Assembly (NCBI RefSeq): GCF_023856365.1
Contig: NC_064535.1
Coordinates: forward strand, 16,937,863-17,001,862
DNA from: Brienomyrus brachyistius
Taxonomy: Eukaryota; Chordata; Actinopteri; Osteoglossiformes; Mormyridae
DNA: 64,000 bases
Direction of reading: 5' to 3'
Part shown: one piece after another, positions 41,206 to 54,093 of the stretch
Position numbering within the stretch: the first letter of the stretch is position 1
Layout: each line of letters opens with the position of its first letter
Made by a program: the position numbers and the translations under genes
The notes under the pieces: generated by a model
The model's database searches: none
What the model saw: only the letters and a program-made list of their open reading frames with translations
What the model was told of the DNA's origin: nothing

Positions 41206-42930
41206 TTTGACAAGTCCCTTCAATGGGTTGAAATGTTTGGCTTACACGTAATCCAAAAATATTCCCATTTAATTGTTCACGTGCAACTTGTGAATAACTG
41301 AAACTGTTAATTTCTAATTCTGAATTATGGAGGGATGACTGTAATTACAGTGCACCACAATGCACATTCTCCATTCAGCCAAACAATACTTCCCTGTTCA
41401 GGCTTGTGACAAGCCAATAACAAAATGCGTGCTTAATCACTGTCTATCTCTACCAGTCTACGTTACTCTGGATCAATGGACAACGCGTGACTTTTCCGGC
41501 ACAGCATGACTGGCTCCCACATAATATTTTGAATTGTAGCGTTGCCCCCCCGATGAACTGTGTCTGATGCAGTCTGTTATTTTACCTGCACACACCACTG
41601 TGTTCTTTACAGCAGATGATTGTGGGAATCCCTGGAAATGCTTCCGGCTGACTGGTGTGCACCCCGCCAGGGTTCCACGTGATTGGAGAGCTGTTCCTAC
41701 CACTCCCATGACCACAGTCAGAATGGGCACAGCATGGAGTGGGGAATGACAGGCATTGGGTTTCACTTAGCTCCTGATGATGGCTCTCACCTTATATTGC
41801 AGGGGTGTTCCAGCTTCCTAAAGCCGCTCAAAGAATCCTTCCCGATCTGAGCGAGCAGATAGGACAGTACTCTTCAGTGTGGTTCTTCCTGAACTGGCTG
41901 GGAACCTCCAGGTTCAGGGGCCTGATTCGTGGGAAAGGCACAGGGTTTCGCGACTGTCTGGCCCCACAGCGCTGCTGCCGGCGTCAGTAAATATTGACTG
42001 CTTGAATTACGCCATGGGCAGAGACAGACGTGAGAAGCAGCGTCAGTTGAACATCTGTTGGCGGCGAGTGACGGCCAGTATGAGACGGAAACAGGCTCAG
42101 AGTGGATGAATAAGGATTAGGTGACTCTGCATCTGGGAAAATTGGGGTCACGATGCGGCGGGGATGCGGTTTATACCTGAAATTGTGAAATATCTGATTT
42201 TTTTTCCTGTGCCCAGTGTCACCTTGGATAGAATCCCAGCAATGGCATCCCGTATGAAACATGAGCATTCTGGGGCCCAAACAAGCCCCTTACCACCTAG
42301 TGGTCTGTCTGCCCCCCCCCCCCCCCCCCCATGCTCCCATGCTCAGAGAAGGGGGTGGAGGCGTTTGCCTTCCTGCAGATTCCATTATCTCCTTGTGGGA
42401 GCTGGGGCATGCAGGGGTCAAAGGTAAGAGTTGTCTCCCCAGGCACATCAGTTGCTCACAAGCCAGAGCCACAAGAAAGGGGTTGGAGCACGGGAAGGGG
42501 GGGAGGGAGTGCCCATATGTTGTCTTCACTCACCCCAGCCCAGACATTTGAAGAGAGGGCCCCTGGGAGCTTCAGATGGAGCTGTAAAATGAAAGGGAGC
42601 CCCCAGCTTCACCTTCTCCCACCCCCAACCTGCAGCAGCTCACACGCTGTCCTTCTGGCATCCAGGTTGGGAAGACCCCAGTGGTGTGTTTCCCGGACTC
42701 CAGGAAAAATAGCTGACTTCTCTGGCCTTCTGCGTCGAAAGGTTCACAGGATCCTCACATAATCACGTCCCCTCAACAGGCCCCCCCTAAACGTCGCCCT
42801 AGATAAAACTAATTAGCGTTATTTCTCTTACTCATCTGGGGATGTGCTGCTCGGAGATTCCAAAATATTCTGCCTATCCTGCTGCTTAGGACATCTCCAC
42901 TGCCTGTGGCGGCTTTTGCACTTGCTCACC
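41206..42930. other. Intergenic DNA, no gene seen
   Basis: No recognised feature except a C run at 42313-42331. Open frames on both strands near 42260-42760 look like low-complexity proline/glycine artefacts. Confidence 0.5.
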
Positions 42931-42934
42931 TTTC

Positions 42935-43268
42935 TGCCTTTATCATCTGTCCTGTAGGCCCTGCTGCAGTGCCACTGTTCCTCCGCCATCAGAAGCCGCA
43001 CCAGAACCTACCTGCCATCACCTGCCGGCCCCCTGCTTTGAGACTCCAATCTTTAAATGGGGACAGTGTGAATTGGGCCATCTTGCACATTCGACTTCCT
43101 CTGCTGGGCACTGGAGGATCAGCTCCCCCTTTGAGTTTAGTTCCACTCTAGGGAATTTAGTTTCGTCTAGTGAATTTATCCTTGCCACTGTCACCTCTGG
43201 CTTGCTCAATGGGGCTTTGGGCAGGGATAATGTAATATGAAAATGAGCTATACAAATAAAATTGAATT
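42935..43268 (+). mobile_element. L2 3'-end fragment
   Basis: Ends 'gagctatacaaataaaattgaatt' as the L2 at 39120-41205 does, preceded by a 'ccttgccactgtcacctc' block. The 5' extent is unsure. Confidence 0.65.
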
Positions 43269-44141
43269 AGTCCTGCATATTTGCCATGCAATTGAGCCAA
43301 TATAAGGCACATTTACAGTTTGTTTTTAAAACATTTTTTTTCTTCCCACATAATGTTAGCAAAGACGGGCTTGGGTGGGGATGGGGTACCTCTTTCCTCA
43401 TATGAGAGTTCTGTGCACTGGGCTTCAGGTGCATTAGAGCTCTTGCAAGCTTATCATGATCCTATGGAAACCTCATTCAGTAGTGCAGGAATTTAGGTGA
43501 CAGGTGTCAGGAACAGATTGTGCGCCTTCTGAGCCAGTTTCTAACTGCCCCAATGTTAACAGCAATATATCGCATGCCAACCGCCCCCCCCCCCCCCCCC
43601 CCCCGCCAAACCAATTAAGAGTGTGGGGGCACCCCTGCACATTACGCTTTAATTCATGGGAGAGCGCTTTTCCGTGCTCGGCATATGCTACGCCCTTTGG
43701 ATGTTTCCTGCCTTCCAGTGAAGAATAATCCGCGGATTATAGAGGCCCCAGACCCCAAGGACCCATCAGCCTTGTTGTCAATCCCCAAACATGCAGCCGT
43801 TTTTCCTGTAAGAATGGTGTCATCATATTCAGGACCTGTCCCTCATTTAGCAGCTGAGCAAAAACACCCATCAGAAACAAGCATCAGAAACAAATCTTTC
43901 AGTGTGTTAAATGTTAGTCAAAGTTTATTGTACGTCACAGTAGGATAGTACCTGTCACAGTAACCTCAAGACAAGAAGAGACCACGAGAAGGAGAATGAT
44001 AACGAATTAAAAAAGGACATATGGACAAAGGACAGTGTGATTACAGGGGAGCCTCAGAGAGATAAACCAAACAAGGAACTCACAAAAAACATGACAAAAT
44101 ATACAGAACAAACGAAATATAGTACTATTACAAGCATTCAT

Positions 44142-44490
44142 CCATCCATCTTCCAAACCGCTTATCCTACTGGGCCGCGGGGGGTCCAGAGCCTATCCTG
44201 GAAGCAATGGGTACAAGCCAGGGAACAACCCAGGATGGGGGGCCAGCCCATCGCAGGGCACACTCACACACCATTCACTCACGCATGCACACCTATGGGC
44301 AATTTCGTAACTCCAATTAGCCTCAGCATATTTTTGGACTGTGGGGGGAAACCAGAGTACCCGGAGGAAACCCCACGACGACATGGGGAGAACATGCAAA
44401 CTCCACACACGTGACCCAGGTGGAGACTCAAACCTGGGTCCCAGAGGTGTGAGGCAACAGTGTTAACCACTGCACCACCATGCCGCCCCA
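44142..44490 (-). mobile_element. V-SINE-like element, copy 2
   Basis: Reverse-oriented full copy: (CCAT)n tail at left, tRNA-like head at right. Flanked by CAAGCATTCAT (44131-44141 and 44491-44501), a perfect 11-bp target duplication. Confidence 0.9.
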
Positions 44491-44501
44491 CAAGCATTCA
44501 T

Positions 44502-46255
44502 CAACAGCATAAAAAATAATTAAAAAAGCAAGCGATCCATCCATCAATTAATGGCGTGGGTTGTGAAGGGGAAAAAAAGGATGTGAAAATGTGTTCCATT
44601 AGCAAAAACAGTACCTCTGCTTACACACCTGTCATGAGGTCTTCCTAAGAGCAGCCCACAACAACAACCAGGGCCTGAGAGCTACTGGCTCACACATAAT
44701 TAGTGAACAGAGAATAGACTGAAAAATTAAACTAGTCATTTAAAAAAAAAAAAAAAATCCCAAGGAGCATTTCTATGGGTCAAAAAGATGTGAAAATGGA
44801 TGACCCTGCCCAAGAAGTCAACCTCCCTGATGTCTCAAGGAAATGGTCACCATTCACCTATCATTTTGGAACACTATTTATACCGTTTCTCATGGGAAGA
44901 TCAGAGACCCCCGGTGTAAAGATACCTCCAGACCTCTCCTCACCCAGCATGGATTCCATGAGGGTCCTCGGGAGGGGGGGCATGAAACAGACTTGAAACA
45001 GACACCCCACCCCTCCTACTCACCTGGAGAAGCATTTGGGAACTGCTTAAGGCCCTTATGCACCACTGGGACTCCTCCCATTGTCACTACAGCAACAAGT
45101 GCGAGGCAGGTGCCTGGAGTCAAAATCCCATGCTAAAATATGTATGAGACGATGTGAGGCAGGTCCGCACTGCGACAGGCTGGCAGCAGGGGCCACCACG
45201 GGTGTGCTGTGACCATTAAACGTGCCCCCCTGACTTTCAATTATTGACACAGGCTGCCTTTTAATAATTCACAGATGAGAGATGGAGCCATATTCGCATT
45301 TACCTGCAGGGGACACCAGACGGCTGGCCGGGCACTCCGGGAGCGAGGCACTGCACAGGACTCACTCGCCCGACTTACACCTTCACTGCTCGGCTGGGTG
45401 TGACTATGAAAACAGGATCCCTCTTACTTCCTCTAAATGACTGCATCCTCTTTCACCCTATAAATCCTGGAGCACTTATGTGCTTCCTAAAATTTGTAGA
45501 ACCACAAAAAATAAATCAATCATTCCCTGAAAAGCTGCCACGCATCGGCTAATGTCCTGATGGGATCTCTGAAGAACATCGTCCAAAACCCATCTCCACA
45601 GGACAGTAAACACATGCTCATATACTCCAGCAAATGCTTGCTGGTTCATCAAACATAACACACACTTAATGCAGGTGAACGAAGGTGCTGTGAATACAAA
45701 GCCTGAGCCTCAAATGGAGGGTGAAATGTCAGAAAATACCCACATACCGTCAGGTCATGAACATGATAAAAGGGGCTGTAAAGACTTTTAAATAAGGGCG
45801 GTCTTCCACAAATATGAAGGGAAGAAAAAAAAAAAAAAACCAGTAACAAGGATGCCATCTAGTGGTAGATCTGAAGACAAAACAAACCATTGTCTCTCCC
45901 CAAGGTAACTAAGGATTCCCACAGAAAGGGTGTTTTCTCAATACTAAGAATGCAAAGATTGTACTTGTGGTCTCAACAAAAGTGGTTTTGCCAACTTGCC
46001 TTCCAAGAACGAACTTAGGATGCAATGAATCATCAGACTGCTCTCATTTGGAGAGGATGCAACTGATACATTTAACAATAGGGATGGGCAAGAATGACAT
46101 CGAGATTTTTACTGTCCTCTGTGCTTTTGTTCTTAGTATTGGCTCTGGTCTTCTGCAATAGAAGACAATATAAAATGAGTATGCGAGAACAAGTATGGTC
46201 AAGTGCTTCAGTGACAAACTTTCAGCAGGTCACAGGACAGAAGAAAAAGGCAGCG
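44502..46255. other. Intergenic DNA downstream of phf10
   Basis: No gene or family recognised. A-rich tracts lie at 44742-44757 and 45826-45839. Confidence 0.5.
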
Positions 46256-46271
46256 ATCGGTTTGTAAAATC

Positions 46272-46277
46272 TTTATT
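46272..46277 (-). terminator. phf10 polyadenylation signal
   Basis: TTTATT on the + strand is AATAAA on the - strand, 234 nt past the stop codon at 46511. It is the first canonical signal downstream of the reading frame. Confidence 0.7.
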
Positions 46278-46510
46278 AACAAAACAGTTCAAATCACAGC
46301 TCTTAGGGGTCTAAAACGTATCAAAGCGATATATACATGATATTAGGAACCTGATCTTGGACCTGAGATTAAAGAAAGACAAAAAAGAAAACAACACAAA
46401 CAAAAAATACCCATACACACAATCAGTGGTGAGTATAAACACATGGCCCCTAACAGCGGCCATTCAGCAGTAGACTCACTCGTGCCTGGATGTCTCGTAT
46501 CTGCCCGGGT

Positions 46511-46605
46511 TTATTTGAACGATCTGGTTTTTTTCTGGGTTTTTATTTCAGGTTTTTTCTTTGGGCTTGAGAACTCCTTGGTGCAAAGTTCACAAACCCA
46601 GCGAC
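46511..46605 (-). CDS. phf10: phf10 last coding exon
   Basis: Follows the acceptor ...TATCGCAG. It encodes GRWVCELC, closing the second PHD finger, then a basic tail ([14 protein letters not shown]) and TAA at 46511-46513. Confidence 0.9.
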
Positions 46606-46812
46606 CTGCGATATAAAAAGGCAGAAAGTTGGCTATAGGTTAAACTTACACAGTTGACCTGACGTACTGCTGCCATGTCACAGTTGACACCCACTCTTCA
46701 ACAGCCTGTCCCAGACTAGGAGTACTGGCGCCTACCGTAAACAGGACAGGGTACAAGACAGGGGTATACCAACAATGGGATACCAGTCCATTGCAGGGCA
46801 CATGTGCACACG

Positions 46813-46854
<42 letters not shown>

Positions 46855-49800
46855 TTAGAGACTACCATCAGCCATACAGTATGTCTTTGGATGTGGGAAG
46901 AAATGCATACAGAATGAACATACAAAGTCCATGCATGAAGTTCAGTGATGGGATTCAGATTCCCAACCATGAAGGTTACAGGCAACAGCACAACCCCCCG
47001 AACTACTCAATCATTCTGAAAACAACAGTGTAAATACAGAGGGTTCTGCAACAGGAATGTCTAGGGAAACATTTTCAATGTCAGCAAACATATTCCTGCA
47101 TATACACACAGATTTATTAACGGTGAATTGACTCAAAAGTAGCAACACTACGTGGAGAGGCGGCAGCTGAAGTGGGGTGGGAGGAGGCGTGGGGCTCACC
47201 CAGCGGAATGGAGACCACGCCCACGCAGAAGGTGTGGAAGCCACGGTCACACTGGTCACAGAACATCATCTCCTCCTCGTGGTGGGGCTGCTCGCACACC
47301 ATGCAGGTCTTACACTCCATGCACTGCCACGGGTATGTCTTTATCAGGGCCACCAGCTCGGTGCTCATGTCCAGGCAGGACGGATGTCCTTGGGGTGGGG
47401 GTGGGGGGGGGGGGGGGGGGTGGGGGGGGGGGGCACAGAGGCATTTCAGCAAAACAGTGATAGAATTGGGATTTTCTGGAATTTTTAGCGACAAGCTAAA
47501 AGACATGATACAGTACATGGTCACATGACATGCAGGTCACATGAGAGGAGGCCACTCACCACTGTTCTGGCACTGCGAGCAGTGAATGAGGTCCTCAGGC
47601 TTGCCCTTCTTGTTGGACTCCAGACCCTTCTGACATATGCCGCAAAAGGCATTGGGAATGATCTTAGGCTGGAAGGGCAGAACATGGCTATAAAGACCAC
47701 GGTGACAGGGCAGGGGAGGGGGGCACCACCTCAAAGTGGTACTAAGGGGCTCCGAATGGGCTCAGAAAGTACCCCCCTGTTAAGTACAAGAGACAGCGCA
47801 ATTTAGCCACCCTGAGAGGCAGGTGTGCCAAAACTTCCTCTATGCTTTCCACTAACAACCGCTTTTAGCATAAACTAGCTTCCAGGTATAAGCCTACCAC
47901 AGAGAAGACAAAAGTACAGAACATTTGCAAAAACATTAGTACATGCTGATATAAATTTAAGCTTACAGGCTGATAAATGTTGCCAAACCCAACAGACGCA
48001 AGCAGCGTGAAGCATGACAAATAGTACAACTAATTCTGGACCACCAGAGGGTGGCATTGAGCTACTGTGACTTACATACTGTGTTGGTACTGCTCACAGG
48101 CGGAAACCTTTATAATCTATGCAATTTTTTTGCAAGACTTTTCACAGCCAATACAAACAAACACAGATCCTCAGACACAAACATGCTTAGCACACATCTG
48201 TTGGTGCTGATAAATGACCACTGGTGTTTCAGTGAAGAGATAATAAACCAACATGAATGTGTTTATGTTTGACCCATTTCGATCTGACAACTTTTGCCAA
48301 TTTTTTTCCTTTGTTTGTATGCCTCACCAAACTGATGTTACAGTTAAATAATAAAACTCGGCATCATCATATTGAGACCCATGTCAGGGAAACTATGGTT
48401 CCAGACTTTCATTTGCAGATATTCTAAAGAGAGAGTTTGCCTTGTGCTATTAACTTCTAGAGCAATGATTCTCAACCCATGGGTTACAACCCAAATTTGG
48501 GTCACAGCAAGTTCTGAAAGAGTTGCAAGGCAGAGTCGGAAATGTAAGCAATTTTAAAACCAGCAAGCTCCTATAGTGATCCACAATAAGATTTCCCAGC
48601 CCTATAAAAACCTATAAAATGAGTCTTGGGTCTGCAAATGCTTAGCGTAAAACTAATGACAACTCAACCAAACCAAGAAGCCAAACCACAGATGCTTAAT
48701 TTAAAATTCACTGGTATATCGAATCAGTTACGACAGGCATTGACTGGCATATACTGCAGAGTGCACTGCGTGCTTGATCACAGCATGAATTTAAACTTAT
48801 GCTTGATGTAGAGTCACGACTGAGCTGGCATGGTAAAAATTGGGTCGCGGTGCAAAAAAGGTTGAGAACCAGTGTTCTAGAGGAACCTTGGTAAAATGCA
48901 TTACAACCAAGGTTCCTGTTGTTGGTTTCAACATGACCACCACCAAAGCACCCCAGAGTATTTTTGCGGATTCAGGACTGTCAGGTCTCTGCACAGAGAA
49001 AATGAGGCTGTGAAAATGAGTGTGCCTGGATGACCGTGCCGGGAAACCCAGAGAGGAGGCTTCTAATACACAGTCAACGGGGCAAAACAAATTAGTGCAG
49101 GACATTTTCAAATCTTTATTTCAACGCTTATCTGTAATAAACCTAAATACGTGACATTTCAGGCAAACTCTGTGTTAATTGGGTGAAGAAAATGACAGGC
49201 GCAGTAGCCTTTTGAAAATGCAGACAGAGAACCCAACGGGAGGGAGGTGCAGCAGGAAGAGGCGTGAATGAAGCACAGAGTTATGCAGAGAATACCATCA
49301 GCCTTCAAACATTTCACAGTCCGAGGAGTGGCAGCTCCCATTACACAGCTTCAGCTAGCAAGTAATTACACCAACAAAAAACAGTCATCAAAATAAAACA
49401 TGATACACTGCATGTTGGACAGGATCAACAGAAGCTCTGTGCTGAAGAGAACTAGTTTCTAGAAGATTATGACTAAAAACAGATTCAGGCACCTTGTTTT
49501 GGGATTGACTTCCCAGGGCCACTTATTTGAATGGGGTCTCGGTATTTAGATAGTGCTGTGAAAAATGTACAAGCAGCTTGGAATTGCTATTTATGTGTAG
49601 GTCAGCATTCATCCTACACAAAGAACCACTTGGCATAATTCAGTTAGACCCAAAACCAAATGAACTATTTCAGGATTGCCTGAATCTAAAATTCAGACCT
49701 CATTAAGGTGTTTAATCATTTGAATCTCCATGATCAGCCATCACTGACATCCCCTGAGGCCCAGACAAGCAGCAGTCATGTCAACTTCTGTCCCAGCTGA

Positions 49801-52800
49801 GCTCACACTGAAATCATTTGGTCCTACTGCGGAGGCTGTTTGCATGCGAGGTTTCAGCTAAGGTAACACAGAACATTCAAAAATTAAAAGCAATAAATAA
49901 GAAAGCTGAAATGTTACCACTACTTTTTAAAACTTACTCTGGCTTTGAACAGAAGTAAATTAACAATGTGTTAATTTGAACAACTGAATCGATTTTAAAT
50001 TCATTCTATCTGGGATAATTATTATCAAAGAACTGGTCCAGAAAGAGACATGCCCCATGGCCTCTTGGACTTAGGCTGAGCCACATTGCCTAATGTTAAA
50101 CTCCCGAACTGACACACTTCCACACACATACCTGCCCTACAACAGAACATCGCTCAACTAAAGAACATGACTGTGCTGGGCTAGAAAATTTTAATTCTCT
50201 TAACATTTACTCATAGTGTCCCTGGAATTTCTCCTAAAACAATTTGGTACAAGTATTTAAACTCTAGCTACAGAAATTACTCAAACATGGGAAAAAGTAC
50301 ACTATGTCCAAGCCTTTACATGCCCTTTGGCAAAATACTGCTATAAAATGCAACCATGAGTGCTGCTGCAGGTGGCTGCCATGCTTGCACTCACCTGTCT
50401 GTGTGTCATGGAGAGCAAAACGAGTTAGGCAAAGAGAATTTGCCCAGGAGGGATCAATAAAAAAAAAAGTGTCATTATTATTATTGGAGGTGTCGAAAAA
50501 CAACAGAAGGGACATAAAGATATATAATGCATTAAATTATGCACTAAAGACCAAAACGTGGACAATGGATTGAGTTCTGGTAAAAGTACTTTGGGGGACA
50601 TTGCATTTTCCATCATGGCCCATTATTTCAACTATGGGGCACAGATCTGATGGCAGATGCACACACTTGCAGTGCCCTGCAATTCGAGACTGAGAACCAG
50701 CCAAGTGAAAAGCCTTTTGAAAATTATGTAAAGATCTTTTGTTGATCCATCGGTTACAAAGTTCATATAGGCATATTTCAGGAACATTCTACTAAAAAAA
50801 GTAGGCAAAAAACAGGAAAAGCAACGAGCCATGTGATGGTCTCTACAATCAGTCTCTATGCATTTGATAGACTCACATCTCGCAGCAAAATCCAGGACAT
50901 CATAAATGCTAGACTATTAAACCCACATTTGGTACACAATGTAGGAATACAGAAGTAAAGTGTTACAAAAAGAAAGTAAAATTACACATACTAAACTCAG
51001 CTTTCAAACAATATATATTGTTAAGGGCATACCGTATTTTAATGCTACAAAGCATAACGAACAAACTATATAACCCAAATGTTAGCACTAGTAAATCTAG
51101 CAGCCAGAGTAACGTGCTCACTTGCCTTTCAGTGCCTAAGAGGCTGGCAAAAGAGAGATATATTAAGACAATGGAAATAGGGGATAACACAGGGGCAGGG
51201 TTTAAACAGAGGAGCAAGGAAACAAAACTCAGAAACGTTATTGCTCTAGAAAGGAGACGCCCCTGTGTGCACATCTAGAAAAATTACAGTAACCTAAGTG
51301 GTACAAAAAAAAATTATTATTATTATTTTTTTAAGTGTCATGTCTGCTGTGGGGAAGAGAGGCGAGGCAGACATGAATAGGAAGGGGGTGGGGAAAGTGC
51401 TGTTGGTAAAGTCAGGGGCTTTTATCTTCTACCTTGTACCCAGGGACAGTTTTGTGTTGGAGGGGGCGTACAGGGACATCCTTTCCTGGGGCGGCGGCCC
51501 GATCCTTAGCCTTGGCCTGCGCTGTGCTGTCCTGGCTGTCTCCATCCGAGGTGTTCCCAGAGGAGCTATCCTGTGGGGGGTGACAGTGGTTCATGGCTAA
51601 TAAGCATCTGTCGTTAATGTTTTTGTTGAACAACATGGACTCCGACATCCTCCCTGAACCCTACATGCACCCTCATTCCACAGCTTGCCCCAAATGCTGC
51701 CACCCACCGACGAGCCGTTGGCCTTCTTGCCCTCATCGACTTTGCCGGTGTCGTCGGGGTCATCTGAGTCACCATCACTGTCCAGGGCGGGCAATTCAGG
51801 GTCCAGCGGAGGCTCGTATAGGGCTGTGTTCAGGGGCAGATAGCGCAGCTCGTTCGGGGAGTACCTGCACACAGCCAGGAGATTGGTGGGTGAGAGTCAA
51901 TCTGTAAACTAACCATTAACCACACCAGGACTAAAGGTTCAAAGATGACCAGCTCTGAACTGGGCGATCAAAATAAATTCAGCGCAAGTTACAAAGAGCA
52001 TGGCCCCACAGGTCCTACATACTTCTTATAATAATCCTGAAACTGCCCAGGGATCAGCGCCACCGGGTACGGCCCCGTCTTGGTCCTTTCCGGGGGCAGG
52101 ACCCTGTACTTCCCCTGGGGCACTTGGATAATCTGTGGGGTTTTGCAAAGAAACTTGTGTCTAATTCTAACCTTACTTCTGTTTTATTAATTTTATTATT
52201 TTTTTTAATTGTATTCATAACTGCACCCATGGCTCTGGCGGTTGACTCACATGGGTCTGCAGGTCGAAGTATGCTCGCCGTTCCTCCATCCTCTCCCTGT
52301 TGAAGCTGCTGTTGAACTCCGCTGCCCTCTTGGCTGCTTTCTTGATATACTCAGGCACCTTGCTGGCCTCCACTTTCTGTGGGATCTGCTGCTGCATTTG
52401 CTAGAAAAAGAACAGAAAATGTCTTCCGTCTTCAGGTGGTACAGAACTACAGGGTGTGCAGCTTTTAGTCTAAAGAAGAGAACAGATGTCAGAATTGCTA
52501 CAGAGAACGACATTACAGATTGCATCCATGGCTATTTTGGCCACATAATGTCACTGCATATTTTGTTTTATAATATAGTGATCATCTGTCAAAAATTGCA
52601 CAGAGGGAGTAACATCCATGTCCAAATTCAAAAAGATGGAACCACAGATTTGAATAGGACTGTCACACAGAACTATAGTGCAAAACAGGTTAAAGGGGAT
52701 CTTAGATTAATTATACTAACAACATGATACAATGTGTCATTTAATCAAACATTCAGAAGAAAAGGTACAACATTTTATCCCATAAGACAAATTAGGTAAG

Positions 52801-54062
52801 GTGTAAATTGAGAACAAGCGAGTGTTAATGCTGATACAGTACAGACCCCAGAAGCAGGTCCAAGTGATTACTCACAGAGTACTCTTTTGTGATCCTCTGC
52901 CGCTCCCGCTCTTGGAGGATGACAGAGTACTCAGCATGTTTGGCTGGATATTCCTTTATCATCAAATCAATGACCTCATCGCTACGCAGAGCTGTGAGAC
53001 CTGTGCAGATCAGTACAAAGGAGAGGATGTATAATGAACAAGCAGGGCCCTGAACACATCCTACATGAGCAGAGGTTTGACATTCACATCACGGTCAAGT
53101 AACACTCTCACCCAGGGTGCACTGCGTTTCAGTGATGACATTTTGCTCTCTCAGGTAGAGTTTCTCTTTGTGAGAAAGGTCTCTTCTTTCCAAATCTCCA
53201 AAATAGAAGAATTTCATTGTTAGAAACGATCTCCAGGTTATATAAAAGCCACTTGCCAGACTGGTGCACTGTCACTACACCCTAGTTATGTGGCTAGACC
53301 TGCAGCTTTTGTAAAGCTTTACCTGGGTATTTGCGCTTAAAGGACGTGACCCCAAGGTACTCGCTGACTTGCTCCTGTAACATGTAGTACTCCCCGCTGT
53401 CATCCGAGGGCCATTTGTACTCAATCAGATTCTCTGCAGGAAAGTATGTAGGCCTGCAAAGATTGGAGATACAGCAAGGACCCCCACAAAGGCTTCTCAT
53501 TTAGCATGGAGGCATTCTCGATACCAGAAAGGCTTTCAAACTCCTGGAATGATTTCATCGGTTTCTGATGCAAATACTGGCAAACAGGTTTAGACACGGC
53601 TTGTGATGTGAGTCACTGGGAACTTAATTACTTAGACTATAATTACCCAAGATCCTGGCTGGAGGTGTCACAGCTCCTAGAGCTGTCTCCAGATCCCATC
53701 CTGCGCCTTTTTGGGGCTTGACTGCCATCGTTAGAGTTCTCCTCCATGTCATCCTTTGTGGAGGGGGGGGGGGGAAATACACACATTCCATTTAATTCTT
53801 AACTTAAAAGTAATGTGTCATTTATGCATAATAGAGAATCCAGTCACATGTATTAAGGGCTTGAGTTGTAATGGCATGCACATGGGAAAAAATGGCAAAA
53901 ACCTTCTCCTTTGAAAATATACCCCCCCACCCCACAAATTGTGTAATTGCTTTTAAGATAAATCTACTGATATCAGGGCTACTTAACTAGCAGAATGAGA
54001 ATTTAATTCGGACCATGTAATCCTTTCCCCCACTAACCCCCTTCATACATACATATACATAC

Positions 54063-54093
<31 letters not shown>

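Noticed and set aside
47152..47528. Several + strand frames over phf10 exons 10-11
   Set aside because: They are antisense shadows of the PHD exons and the adjoining G tract.
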